From positions 62,001 through 126,000 of the forward strand of contig NZ_JBEWSZ010000001.1 in NCBI RefSeq assembly GCF_040537815.1: 64,000 nucleotides of DNA. The letters run 5' to 3'. Under the pieces are notes generated by a model. That model did no database searches. It was not told the DNA's origin and was given only the letters and a program-made list of their open reading frames with translations. The translations under genes and the position numbers were made by a program. The DNA comes from Mesorhizobium shangrilense. GTDB taxonomy: Bacteria; Pseudomonadota; Alphaproteobacteria; Rhizobiales; Rhizobiaceae. Shown piece by piece: positions 27,197 to 35,774 of this stretch. The number at the start of each line of letters is the position of its first letter. Position 1 is the first letter of the stretch.

Positions 27197-28789
27197 CTAC
27201 TCCGTCGCAGTGACGGCCAGCCTGCCGAATTGCCGGGTCAGCAAAAAGGTCGACAGCAGGGACAGGCCGGTCATCAGTGCGGCATAAGGTGCTGCGGCGG
27301 CAAATGCCAGCGTCGAGGTATCGGCCCATATTTGCGTGGCCAGCGTGTGGACGCCGATCGGCGCCAGCAGGAGCGTCGCCGTCAGCTCGGTGGTGATCGA
27401 GATGAACACCAGCGCTGCGGCCGAGCCGATGCCCGGCGCCGCCAGCGGCACGACGATCCGCAGCGCCACGCCCCAGCGCGACAGGCCAAGCGAACGGCCC
27501 GCGTCCTCGAGGCTTGGCCGCAACTGCGCAAACGTCGCCCGCATGCTGACGATCGCCAACGGCAGGAAGAGGATCGCATAGGCCAGGAGGAGCAGGAACG
27601 AGGTCTGGTAGATGGGCCGAAGATTGTGCACGGTGAGCGAGATCAGCGACAGTGCGATGACAATTCCGGGCACGCCTTGCGCCAGATAGGCCGCGCGCTC
27701 GATCACGGTTACCAGCGGCCCGCGATAGCGGCTGGCCAGGAAAGCCAGCGGCGCGGCAAGCAGCAGGGTCAGCGCCGCGCCGGCAACGCCGTAGGCGATC
27801 GACGACAGGGTGGCGCCGGCAAGCAGTTCGGGTGAGGCTATCACGGGCGATATGGCGGCCGAATTGTGCTGCATCAGCCAGAAGGCGATCATGCCGAAGG
27901 GCACGCCGATCGTCATCAGCACCAGCAGGCAGCAGGCGGCCAGGATCGGCGGTTTTGTCCAGCCGGCGAGCCTTGTGCGCATGGCGCGCCTGCCGCCCCT
28001 GCCGACCCGGGCATAGCGCGTCCTGCCGCGCAGCATGGCTTCCAGCAACAGGCAGACGAGGCACAAAGCGATGAGGATGACGGCCAGCAGCGATGCTTCC
28101 GGTCCGTTGAAGCCGGTCTTGTATTCGGCGAATATCTGCGTGGTGAAGGTGCGGAAGCGCAGCAGGGTGAAGGCGCCGAACTCGACCAGCGTGTTCAGTG
28201 CCACCAGCAGCATGCCGCCGAACAGGGCGGGCCGCAATTGCGGCAGCACCACGCGCGCGAACACGCCCCATCGCCCGACGCCGAGCACCCCAGCGCTTTC
28301 CTCCAGCGTCGGATCGAGACCGCGCAGCGCGGCCGCGACCGGTAGGTAGACAAAGGGGAAATAGGAGCAGCTCAGCACCACGAGCGCGCCGCCGAACTGT
28401 TCGAACAGCGGGCTGATCGACACCCAGGCGTAGCTGGTGATGAAAGCGGGAATGGCTAGCGGCACGGCAAAGAGCGTTGCCAGCAACGACCGCCCGGAAA
28501 AGTCGTGACGCTCGACGGTCCATGCGGCGAACAGGCCGACCAGGCCGCAAACCAGCGTCGTGGCCACGACAATCGCAACCGTATTGATCAGCAGCTCGCC
28601 GACGATCGGCCGGAAGATCAGCGCAGCCGCCTTGGCCGGCGCCACGCTCAGCGCGCGAACAAGCGAAAAGCCGAGCGGCACCAGCACGACGATCGAGACG
28701 AGCGCCGACACGGCCAACAGTCCCGGAGGCAATCGCCTCCGGGACTCGGCCTGTCGCCGCCGTGTCCCGATCGTGCCGGAAAGAGTCAA
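27197..28789 (-). CDS. fbpB: Iron(III)-type ABC transporter permease, fused double domain
   Basis: A 530-residue permease with twelve hydrophobic helices in two repeats, the single-chain form used by ferric-iron importers. Each half has an EAA loop: LEESAGVLGVGRWGVFARVVLPQLRP and LEDAGRSLGLSRWGVALRIVVPLAAP. Its first codon overlaps the stop of the binding-protein gene (ATGA, 28786-28789), showing translational coupling. Confidence 0.92.
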   Translation of the reverse strand: MTLSGTIGTRRRQAESRRRLPPGLLAVSALVSIVVLVPLGFSLVRALSVAPAKAAALIFRPIVGELLINTVAIVVATTLVCGLVGLFAAWTVERHDFSGRSLLATLFAVPLAIPAFITSYAWVSISPLFEQFGGALVVLSCSYFPFVYLPVAAALRGLDPTLEESAGVLGVGRWGVFARVVLPQLRPALFGGMLLVALNTLVEFGAFTLLRFRTFTTQIFAEYKTGFNGPEASLLAVILIALCLVCLLLEAMLRGRTRYARVGRGGRRAMRTRLAGWTKPPILAACCLLVLMTIGVPFGMIAFWLMQHNSAAISPVIASPELLAGATLSSIAYGVAGAALTLLLAAPLAFLASRYRGPLVTVIERAAYLAQGVPGIVIALSLISLTVHNLRPIYQTSFLLLLAYAILFLPLAIVSMRATFAQLRPSLEDAGRSLGLSRWGVALRIVVPLAAPGIGSAAALVFISITTELTATLLLAPIGVHTLATQIWADTSTLAFAAAAPYAALMTGLSLLSTFLLTRQFGRLAVTATE

Positions 28790-29868
28790 AGCAGGCCGGC
28801 GTCGCGCAGCAGCTGCGCCGGCTCCACATCATCGCCGAGCTGGGTGAGGTTGATGGATGGAGGCTGGAGTTCGGAAAACGGCTTGAGCGCCGGATTGGCG
28901 GCGACGCCGGCGGCCAGCGGGTATTCGAAGACGATATCGTTGTTGGCCAGCGCTTGCTGGGCCTGCTTGCTGACGACGTAAGCCAGGAATTTCTGCGCCT
29001 CTTGTGGGTGTTTGGACGCCTTCAGCGCGGCTGCGCCCGAAATGTTGATCAGGGCGCCGGCATCACCGCCGGCGAAATGATGGATGCCGCTCTTGATCTT
29101 GTCGGCGCCGGCCTCGGTGCGGAAGCGATACCAATAGTAGCTGTTTATGAGGCCGACGGCGACGGAGCCGCGATCGACCGCCGCGACGACAGCCTCGTCG
29201 TCGTCATAGACCTGCGCATTGTCCTTCAGCCCCTTGAGCCAAGCGAGCGCGGCGTCCTTGCCCTTCAGCACCTCGACCACCCTGACGATCGGCATGAAGT
29301 CGGCGTCGGTCGGCGAGATGGCCACCTTGCCCTTCCACTCGGGCTTGGCAAGGTCGAGCAGCGAGGCGGGCAGGGCCTCCTCCTTGATCATCGAGGTGTT
29401 GAACTGGAGAACATTCTCGCGGGCCAGCAAGCCGACCCAGGCGCCGGTCGCGGACGAATATTGTGCGGGCACCTCGGCCAGCGTTGCCTTGTCGACCGGG
29501 GCCAGCAGGCCCTTTTCCTCCAGCAGCAGCAGTTCCGGCGAGTTCTCGGTGATGTAGAGGTCGGCCGGCGAGGAAGTACCTTCCTCGGCGATCTGGTTGG
29601 CGATCTCCGGCGCATCGCCGGCGCGCACGTCGATGGTGATCCCGGTCCGCGCCTTGAAGCCCTGCACCAGAATGTCGAGCATCTGCGGATGCTGAGCGCC
29701 ATAGAGCGTCAAATGGTCAGGCTCGCCCGCCGCCGCGCCGCCGGACAGGGCGGCTGGAAGCAGCAGTGCCAGCAGGGCGACCGCAAGGCGGCCACCGGCC
29801 GGGCGCGTCGACCGCGACCGCAGCGAAACGGGCCTTGCGGGAGTTTCGCCTGGAATGCAACGGAGCAT
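28786..29868 (-). CDS. fbpA: Iron(III)-type ABC transporter substrate-binding protein
   Basis: A 360-residue periplasmic binding protein with a signal peptide (LAVALLALLLPAALS). It carries LTLYGAQHPQMLDILVQGF at the start of the mature domain and the paired tyrosines of INSYYWYRF that coordinate ferric iron in this family. ATG 29868 is chosen because GAGG lies 6 nt upstream; the ATG at 29883 has none. First gene of the fbp-type operon. Confidence 0.9.
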   Translation of the reverse strand: MLRCIPGETPARPVSLRSRSTRPAGGRLAVALLALLLPAALSGGAAAGEPDHLTLYGAQHPQMLDILVQGFKARTGITIDVRAGDAPEIANQIAEEGTSSPADLYITENSPELLLLEEKGLLAPVDKATLAEVPAQYSSATGAWVGLLARENVLQFNTSMIKEEALPASLLDLAKPEWKGKVAISPTDADFMPIVRVVEVLKGKDAALAWLKGLKDNAQVYDDDEAVVAAVDRGSVAVGLINSYYWYRFRTEAGADKIKSGIHHFAGGDAGALINISGAAALKASKHPQEAQKFLAYVVSKQAQQALANNDIVFEYPLAAGVAANPALKPFSELQPPSINLTQLGDDVEPAQLLRDAGLL

Positions 29869-29893
29869 GTGGATCCTCGACATCTGAGTGCGT

Positions 29894-29917
29894 GAATATA
29901 TTCGGCCTAGAATATAT
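29894..29917 (-). promoter_or_regulatory. AT-rich palindrome before the iron transporter
   Basis: ATATATTC (29896-29903) and GAATATAT (29910-29917) form a perfect inverted repeat with a 6-bp spacer, and GAATATATTC (29894-29903) is itself a perfect palindrome. It lies 26 bp upstream of the binding-protein start, so it is a likely operator, plausibly for an iron-responsive regulator such as Irr or RirA. The regulator is an inference. Confidence 0.5.
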
Positions 29918-29928
29918 GACACTCATCA

Positions 29929-30123
29929 TCAAGTTATTTGGCGGCCGACTGGCGCATAAGCATGCGCTGAAATCATCACATAACCGTGATCGACCAAAAT
30001 CGACGGTGCCGGGAGTAACCGCCCGGCCATGTCGGCGTGCAACGCGCTCATGCGCGCATCGCTGCTGCTGCAGCCCGCGCAAAGCAGGCCGAGCAGGGCG
30101 GGGAAAGCCCATCTTGTCTTCAT
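29929..30123 (-). CDS. Small putative lipoprotein
   Basis: A 64-residue protein: MKTRWAFPALLGLLCAGC gives a short lipoprotein signal with Cys18 as the acylation site (the -3 residue is Cys, atypical), followed by SSSDARMSAL and a hydrophobic tail. It ends 60 bp before the iron-binding protein on the same strand but is separated from it by the palindrome. No strong ribosome site. Function unknown. Confidence 0.5.
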   Translation of the reverse strand: MKTRWAFPALLGLLCAGCSSSDARMSALHADMAGRLLPAPSILVDHGYVMISAHAYAPVGRQIT

Positions 30124-30673
30124 GGTCGGAAATACCCTTTCTGTTGCGGATGCGAAGCATCCAATGTCGCCGCCATCGGCGGATCTTGCGGTCCTCGCGA
30201 GTTTCAGAGTGCCAGCCTCGGCAAGGCTGCCCGCCTCGGAAGCGTGCCCGAAAGCGCCGCGTGTCGTTCGGGCAGGGCAAGCGCGATCATCGACGCCCCG
30301 GCCAGAGGTGATTTTGCATGCCGAAGACGCGTCCTGGTCGCCGACCCCAGGGGATTCAAAGTTCCGTCCTGCAATTCCATGCTCCCGATTTGGCCGGACG
30401 CGGACCAAGCCGCGCCGGCAACGGGCACGCAAGCGCCCGAAGGGTGAAGACCCATTGTGTGTCTGGCGCCCCGCTCACACCGCCCGGCCGAGCGCGGATG
30501 CCGTGCGGACCAATAGCGACCCGTCGCCATCAGCCAAAGTGGCAATTAGCTACAATTCTTCTGCTATTCTTTTGGCCTGTTCGTCACGCCGACAAAGCGG
30601 CGCCCGCCCAATCTCACTTTTGCGCAATGTCTCTCCACGCTATACTGAATAGATTGCGGTGGAGATTTTCGGC
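30124..30673. other. Gene-free stretch with a candidate promoter
   Basis: No credible gene in 550 bp. Near the end TTTGCG (30619-30624) and TATACT (30641-30646) are 16 bp apart on the plus strand, a plausible promoter for the reductase-domain gene that starts at 30674. Confidence 0.45.
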
Positions 30674-31204
30674 ATGGCGAAATTTGTCTTTGGAATGAAC
30701 CAGTCGCTGGACGGCTATGTCGACCACGAGGAAATGTCGGTAGGTCCTGTTCTTTTTCGTCACTGGATAGAACATGTGCGCGGCCTGACGGGCAGTGTGT
30801 ACGGTCGCCGCATGTACGAGATCATGCGCTATTGGGACGAAGACCAGCCCGAGTGGAGCGCGGAGCGCCGCGAGTTCGCAGTGGCGTGGCGGCGCCAGCC
30901 GAAATGGGTGGTGTCGCGCTCGCTGACGTCAGTCGGCCCCAACGCCACGCTTGTCCAGCATGATATCGAGGCGGTGATCCGTGGCCTGCGGGATCGACTC
31001 GCCGGCGAGATTGCCGTTTCCGGACCAGAGCTGGCGCGAAGCCTGACCGACCTTGGTCTTGTCGATGAGTACCGGCTCTACCTGCACCCGGTGGTGCTTG
31101 GTCGCGGCAAGCCGTTCTTCGCCGGCCCACGGCCACCACTGCGCCTCGTCTCCACCGATCACGTCGGCGAGGGCGTGATCAGGTTGATTTACGTTCCTGC
31201 CTGA
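30674..31204 (+). CDS. Dihydrofolate-reductase-fold (RibD C-terminal-like) protein
   Basis: A 176-residue protein of the DHFR/RibD-C fold: FVFGMNQSLDGYVD at the N-terminus, SVYGRRMYEIMRYW, then AVSGPELARSLTDLGLVDEYRLYLHPVVLGRGKPFF, a family hallmark. It would bind NADPH; the substrate is unknown. ATG 30674 is used because GGAG lies 9 nt upstream and the first strand begins there. Confidence 0.88.
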   Translation: MAKFVFGMNQSLDGYVDHEEMSVGPVLFRHWIEHVRGLTGSVYGRRMYEIMRYWDEDQPEWSAERREFAVAWRRQPKWVVSRSLTSVGPNATLVQHDIEAVIRGLRDRLAGEIAVSGPELARSLTDLGLVDEYRLYLHPVVLGRGKPFFAGPRPPLRLVSTDHVGEGVIRLIYVPA

Positions 31205-31318
31205 CGCTGATCTCACCAATCCAGGAGACATCGGGAAAAGTACAGCAGGCGATTGCAACCGCTCAGGGTCAAAACATATAGTGATTTATTCTCACGATAT
31301 CGAATTTCGATCTTATGG

Positions 31319-31347
31319 AAGATATTGGCTTACGAAAGATATTGGCT
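31319..31347 (+). repeat. Direct repeat in front of a winged-helix gene
   Basis: AAGATATTGGCT occurs at 31319-31330 and 31336-31347, a 17-bp period, ending one base before the ATG at 31349. It could be a regulator site over the ribosome-binding region. Confidence 0.6.
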
Positions 31348-31348
31348 G

Positions 31349-31855
31349 ATGAAAAATTCGGACAGTGCGATCAGTCCTGCAGGGACATTGAACGACGTTC
31401 TCTCTATCGATCAACATGGGGCGGTTGCGCTCGACCCCGAGCAGCGCGCGCTGCTGGCCTCGGATGTGTCCTGGCTGGAATATCGGGCCGAGTTTCGCCG
31501 GCAAATGATCAAGGGCGGGTTTCTCAAGCATCCCTGGCGCAGCATCTTCGAAGCCGACATGATCTTCACCCTGATCGGCCACAAATGGTTGCAGGGCGAG
31601 ATATTGACGCTGAAACAGGTGGCAACCTACTTCAAGGCCTTCGCCAGCGACGTCACGATCAGCCGGCACATCGATGACATGGTGGCGTCGGGCACGCTGG
31701 TCCGCACCCCTGATCCAGAGGATCGCCGGCGCCTTCTGTTGATGCCGACACAGCGCCTCTTCGAGATTGGCCGTATCTTCCTGCAGGCGCGCAAGGAAAT
31801 CGCGCGCAAGCACGGCTATATCTATGATCCCGCGCGGGCGAGCGCGGAACAATAG
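31349..31855 (+). CDS. MarR-like winged-helix regulator
   Basis: A 168-residue protein. The middle contains a winged helix: FTLIGHKWLQGEILTLKQ, then AFASDVTISRHIDDMVASG as the recognition region and VRTPDPEDRRRLLLMPT as the wing with the DxRR motif of MarR proteins. The N-terminal 60 residues are not part of the fold. No enzyme operon is adjacent; the gene stands alone. Confidence 0.75.
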   Translation: MKNSDSAISPAGTLNDVLSIDQHGAVALDPEQRALLASDVSWLEYRAEFRRQMIKGGFLKHPWRSIFEADMIFTLIGHKWLQGEILTLKQVATYFKAFASDVTISRHIDDMVASGTLVRTPDPEDRRRLLLMPTQRLFEIGRIFLQARKEIARKHGYIYDPARASAEQ

Positions 31856-31936
31856 CCATCAAACTGTAATCGATCCGGTTTGAACTCCCGTATCGTTGCC
31901 AATAGCAGGACCTGATCCAGCAACAAGGAACAGGTC

Positions 31937-32356
31937 ATGTTGAAACGTTTGTTTGCATGTGCGCTCATCTTCGCCACCATCATTCCCACCTCGGCAGCCA
32001 TGGCCGACGATGTCGAGATGTCGGAGGCGCAAAGAGCCGCGAACAAGAAAGCCTATGCCAGGCAAAAGGCACTGGGATTGGCTGACGCGCCGCGCGGTCG
32101 CGGCGCTCAGAAGGCCCAGAAGCAGCAGGCCCGCAAGGGGCAGCAAGTCCCGGGCAACGGCCAGAAATGCGCGGAGGCGGCAAGAAACGCAGAGGCAACG
32201 GCAACTGGAACGGCCGTGCTGTCGAGCGTTATCGGGCTGATACCATTTGGCGGATCCGCATCAGGCATAGCCGGTGCGGCCGCCGGCGCGGGTGCGGCGG
32301 TAGTCGGCGAAGCGGCACGCCAGAAGTCCGCCCGCGCGATGCAGGACTGCATGTGA
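31937..32356 (+). CDS. Secreted protein with glycine-zipper C-terminus
   Basis: A 139-residue exported protein: signal peptide (MLKRLFACALIFATII to AMA), a basic Gln/Ala/Lys-rich middle (QKAQKQQARKGQQ) and a C-terminal Gly/Ala-rich segment (GSASGIAGAAAGAGAAVVG) like glycine zippers. Two cysteines flank that segment (KCAEA and QDCM). AAGGA before the ATG is a good ribosome site. Function unknown; an envelope location is likely. Confidence 0.75.
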   Translation: MLKRLFACALIFATIIPTSAAMADDVEMSEAQRAANKKAYARQKALGLADAPRGRGAQKAQKQQARKGQQVPGNGQKCAEAARNAEATATGTAVLSSVIGLIPFGGSASGIAGAAAGAGAAVVGEAARQKSARAMQDCM

Positions 32357-32493
32357 GCGTGAAAGGCGAGACGCGGAAGCCTGCCTCAGGGTTTGAATCT
32401 GGACAGTCCTTTATCCCCTTGATCAGGTTCGCCTTTTCAAACCAAGGGTCATAAGGCGGAACCCGCCTTGGCCCCTGGCGGCAAACATTGCCG

Positions 32494-32562
32494 GGCCGAT
32501 CACGAACCCGTGATCGGCCAAATCGCAAACGCCGGGAATAAACCTGCGCCTTCGCCTGTCTC
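32494..32562 (+). promoter_or_regulatory. Dyad and candidate ECF-type promoter
   Basis: GGCCGATCACG (32494-32504) and CGTGATCGGCC (32509-32519) form a perfect 11-bp inverted repeat. Just after it GGGAATAA (32535-32542) and GTCT (32559-32562) are spaced like an ECF sigma -35/-10 pair, upstream of an operon that encodes its own ECF sigma factor. Autoregulation is an inference. Confidence 0.4.
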
Positions 32563-32599
32563 CTCATCAGACGCCACTTGCGGCGTCGAGGAGATCGAC

Positions 32600-33556
32600 A
32601 TGACCCATCACCACCATGATGACGACGGCGAAGGCGAGGGCATAAGCCGCCGCCATGCGCTGGAATGCATGATCTGGGCTGGCACCGGCGTGCTGTGGAC
32701 GATGTCGGGCGGCGTGCCCGTATCGCTGAACCTGCTGGGCGCGGCGCAGGCCGCCGAGGCGATGGCCGGCGGCTTCACCTTCCTGCAGATTTCCGACAGC
32801 CATATCGGCTTCGACAAGGCGGCCAACCCGCATGCCATCGACACGCTGAAGGAAGCGATGGGCAAGATCCAGGCGCTCCCGCAAAAGCCCGCCTTCATGA
32901 TCCACACCGGCGACATCACGCATCTGTCCAAGGCGGCGCAGTTCGACAACGCCGCGCAGATCATCGGCGGCGCCGGCTTCGACGTGCATTATGTGCCGGG
33001 CGAGCACGATGTCATCGACGACGGCAACGGCAAGGCCTATCTCGATCGCTATGGCAAGGGCACCAAGGGCGCCGGCTGGTATTCGTTCGACCAGAACGGC
33101 GTGCATTTCGTCGGCCTCGTCAACGTCGTCAACCTCAAGGCCGGCGGGCTCGGCAATCTCGGGCCTGAGCAACTGGCGTGGCTGGCCGATGACCTGAAAG
33201 TGGTCAGCGCATCGACGCCGATCGTCGTCTTCGCCCACATTCCGCTGTGGGCCGTCTATCCCGAATGGGGCTGGGGCACGGATGATGCGGCGCAGGCGCT
33301 CAGCATGCTCAAGGGGTTCGGGTCGGTCACCGTGCTCAACGGCCATATCCACCAGATCATGCAGAAGGTGGAGGGCAACGTCACCTTCCACACCGCGCGT
33401 TCGACCGCATTCCCGCAGCCGGCGCCCGGCACGGCCGCGTCGCCCGGACCGATGACGGTGCCGGCCGGCCAGTTGCGCGGCCTGCTGGGCACCTCCAGCG
33501 TCGCCGTGAAGCAGGGCGGGCAGGAACTCGCCATCATCGACTCGACCCTGGCGTGA
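32600..33556 (+). CDS. Tat-exported metallophosphoesterase
   Basis: A 318-residue calcineurin-like phosphoesterase. A His/Asp-rich start (MTHHHHDDD) precedes a Tat motif SRRHALECM. The metal-site motifs are in order: ISDSHIG, HTGDITH, GEHD (variant of GNHD), FAHIPL and NGHIHQ. It would act in the periplasm on phosphate esters. GAGGAG 6 nt before ATG 32600 fixes the start. First gene of an operon with a cupredoxin, an ECF sigma factor and its anti-sigma factor. Confidence 0.92.
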   Translation: MTHHHHDDDGEGEGISRRHALECMIWAGTGVLWTMSGGVPVSLNLLGAAQAAEAMAGGFTFLQISDSHIGFDKAANPHAIDTLKEAMGKIQALPQKPAFMIHTGDITHLSKAAQFDNAAQIIGGAGFDVHYVPGEHDVIDDGNGKAYLDRYGKGTKGAGWYSFDQNGVHFVGLVNVVNLKAGGLGNLGPEQLAWLADDLKVVSASTPIVVFAHIPLWAVYPEWGWGTDDAAQALSMLKGFGSVTVLNGHIHQIMQKVEGNVTFHTARSTAFPQPAPGTAASPGPMTVPAGQLRGLLGTSSVAVKQGGQELAIIDSTLA

Positions 33557-33568
33557 GGGGACAACAGC

Positions 33569-33907
33569 ATGATCCGCTTTCCGACCCGGCCTTTTGTCGG
33601 TCCTCTCGCGGCGCTCAGCCTTGCCGTGCTGGCCCCGGCGCCGCTGCAGGCGGCCGACGCGCCGGTGGTGAAGATCGACAATTTCACCTTCACGCCGGCG
33701 GCGCTGACGGTGAAGCCCGGCACCACCGTGACCTTCGAGAATGACGATGACATCCCGCATCTCGTCGTCGCCAATGACGGCTCGTTCCGCTCCAAGGCGC
33801 TTGACACCGGTGACACATATGCCTTCACCTTCACCAAAGCAGGCGATTTCGCCTATTTCTGCGGGCTTCACCCGCACATGCAGGGCAAGATCACCGTCGC
33901 CCCTTGA
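33569..33907 (+). CDS. Cupredoxin (pseudoazurin/amicyanin-like)
   Basis: A 112-residue periplasmic blue-copper protein. After the signal peptide comes VKIDNFTFTPAALTVKPGTT, then the copper ligands: His in IPHLVV and the Cys, His and Met of YFCGLHPHMQG. It is a small electron carrier or copper-binding protein. Twelve bp after the phosphoesterase and 43 bp before the sigma factor start, so clearly the same operon. Confidence 0.92.
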   Translation: MIRFPTRPFVGPLAALSLAVLAPAPLQAADAPVVKIDNFTFTPAALTVKPGTTVTFENDDDIPHLVVANDGSFRSKALDTGDTYAFTFTKAGDFAYFCGLHPHMQGKITVAP

Positions 33908-33950
33908 AGGCGCGCGGCAAATCCTGTCCGGAGTGCCCGGCGATGGAACG

Positions 33951-34493
33951 GTGTTGAGCGAGAAGGCCGCGGCCGAGCGCTTCGGCGAGGTGGTGCTTCC
34001 CCATCTCGGCGACGCGCTCTCGCTCGCCCGCTGGCTGACGGGCAACATGGCCGATGCCGAGGATGTGGTGCAGGAGGCCTGCCTCAAGGCGCATGCCGGC
34101 ATCGCCAGCTATGCCGGCGGCAATGCCCGCGCCTGGCTGCTGACCATCGTGCGCAACGCCGCCTATTCCTGGCTGGCGCGCAACCGGCCGCGCGCCGTGA
34201 TGGCGGTCGGCGATCTCGCCGATCTCGACGACATGGCGGCGGGGCAGGGCGTCAGCATGCCGGACACGGACAGTCCGGAGGCGAGCCTAATCGCCAAGGC
34301 GGATACGGCGACGCTGGAAGCGGCGATCGCCGGGCTGCCGGAGCCCTTTCGCGAGACGCTGGTGCTGCGCGACATCAACGGCCTCAGCTATCGCGAGATC
34401 TCGGCCATGCTCGCCGTGCCGATCGGCACGGTGATGTCGCGGCTGGCGCGGGCGCGTGGCCTGCTGATGACTGAACTTGGGAGAGCGCCATGA
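33951..34493 (+). CDS. ECF RNA polymerase sigma factor
   Basis: A 180-residue sigma-70 family ECF protein. Region 2 is ALSLARWLTGNMADAEDVVQEA with NARAWLLTIVRNAAYSWLAR; region 4 is LPEPFRETLVLRDINGLSY with the HTH ISAMLAVPIGTVMSRLARAR. The start is probably GTG 33951 (VLSEKAAAERF); the ribosome site is weak, which suggests coupling to the upstream gene. It overlaps the anti-sigma gene by 4 bp. Confidence 0.9.
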   Translation: MLSEKAAAERFGEVVLPHLGDALSLARWLTGNMADAEDVVQEACLKAHAGIASYAGGNARAWLLTIVRNAAYSWLARNRPRAVMAVGDLADLDDMAAGQGVSMPDTDSPEASLIAKADTATLEAAIAGLPEPFRETLVLRDINGLSYREISAMLAVPIGTVMSRLARARGLLMTELGRAP

Positions 34494-35479
34494 GCGCCCG
34501 TGACGATGGACTGCCCGAAGATGCCGAAGGCATGAAGCTGATGATCCATGCACTTGTCGATGGCGAACTCGACGCGGCCGCGGCCTTGGCCGTGGAACGG
34601 CGCATAGCCGCGGACCCCAAGCTTGCCGCCGAGCATGCCCGCATCGTCGCCCTGCAGGGCGCGGTCGCGCGGTTGCCGCGCGTCGAGGTGAGCGATGATT
34701 TCATGGCGCGCATGGCGGCGATCGGCTCGATCGGCGCCGCGCAGGGCACGTCAGCGTTCGCGCAGGCCGCGCCTGCTCCTACTCCTGCTCCTGCCCAAGT
34801 CGCACCAGCTCCGGTAGCGCCGGCGCAAGCCTCACCGGCGCAGGCTGCGCCAGCGCAAGCGGAAGATGTGCAGCAGGGCCTGCGCTCGGCGCTGCCTGGC
34901 CAGACCGCGCGCAGGCAAAGCGCCCAGCCGAGGCCGTCGCAAGCCCGGCTGGCGCGGCGCGGCTTCGGCTCCTTCGAATGGCGGTCGCTGGCGGCATCGA
35001 TCGTGGTCACCGCGGTGCTGGCCAGCGGCGCGACGCAATGGGTGATGACCAGCAATGCGCCCGACAGTTTCGCGGAAGCCGTGGCCGGCGGCCATCGCCG
35101 CAGCCTGCTTGCCTCGAGCCCCTTCGACATTGCCTCGTCCGACCGGCACACGGTCAAGCCGTGGCTGGATGCCCGGATCGGCGTGTCGCCGCCGGCGCCG
35201 GACCTTGCCGCTGACGGCTACGCGCTTGTCGGCGGCCGGGTCGAGGTGATCGCCGACCGGCCGGTGCCGGCGCTGGTCTACCGCCACCGCGAGCACCTGA
35301 TCACGCTGGTCGCAGCCCCGCAGGACAAGGGCACCGCCACCGCGCCCACGGACCTTTCGGCCGGCGGCTTCTCGATGGTGCGCTGGAGCGACGGCGCCTT
35401 CTCCTACTGGGCGATCTCCGACATGGAACGGCCGGAGCTCGACGATTTCGCCGCGCGCTTCAGGGCAGCGGCGAAGTGA
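34490..35479 (+). CDS. Membrane anti-sigma factor
   Basis: A 329-residue single-pass protein. Residues 1-75 form an anti-sigma N-terminal domain (MIHALVDGELDAAAALAVERRI). An Ala/Pro-rich linker with repeated PAPxxVAPA/PAQA units follows (about 90-125), then a transmembrane helix (LAASIVVTAVLASGATQWV, about 165-183) and a periplasmic domain. The ATGA overlap with the sigma gene is the classical sigma/anti-sigma arrangement. It probably holds the sigma factor until an envelope signal arrives. Confidence 0.88.
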   Translation: MSARDDGLPEDAEGMKLMIHALVDGELDAAAALAVERRIAADPKLAAEHARIVALQGAVARLPRVEVSDDFMARMAAIGSIGAAQGTSAFAQAAPAPTPAPAQVAPAPVAPAQASPAQAAPAQAEDVQQGLRSALPGQTARRQSAQPRPSQARLARRGFGSFEWRSLAASIVVTAVLASGATQWVMTSNAPDSFAEAVAGGHRRSLLASSPFDIASSDRHTVKPWLDARIGVSPPAPDLAADGYALVGGRVEVIADRPVPALVYRHREHLITLVAAPQDKGTATAPTDLSAGGFSMVRWSDGAFSYWAISDMERPELDDFAARFRAAAK

Positions 35480-35531
35480 GGGGCGGGCGCTGCCATATGC
35501 GATTGCCCCACCATCCAGGCCCGTGAGAATC

Positions 35532-35759
35532 CTAGCTTCGAGGTGCCGAAGGTTTTTCGCCAAAGCGGATTGTGACTACTTTCTGCCCGGCCTGCCGGCG
35601 GTCGCGAATGCCCGCCATGCGGGAACGCTGTGTCTTTTCAGCCATTTCCAAGGCGGCGCGGACATCGTCGGGATTTAGCCCGTCGCTGCGCATCAGCAGC
35701 AGGACTATGGGATCGGACAGCATTTCCTCGAGTGTTAGCTCGTCTTGCCTGGTCCTCAT
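35532..35759 (-). CDS. Small hypothetical cytoplasmic protein
   Basis: A 75-residue acidic-then-basic protein (LTLEEMLSDPIVLLLMRSDG, DDVRAALEMAE, SRMAGIRDRRQAG). A strong AGGAGG site 6 nt upstream of the ATG supports it. It looks like a small helical protein of the kind often conserved in rhizobia. Function unknown. It ends 52 bp from the anti-sigma gene, tail to tail. Confidence 0.7.
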   Translation of the reverse strand: MRTRQDELTLEEMLSDPIVLLLMRSDGLNPDDVRAALEMAEKTQRSRMAGIRDRRQAGQKVVTIRFGEKPSAPRS

Positions 35760-35774
35760 TGCCGCCTCCTGGCG

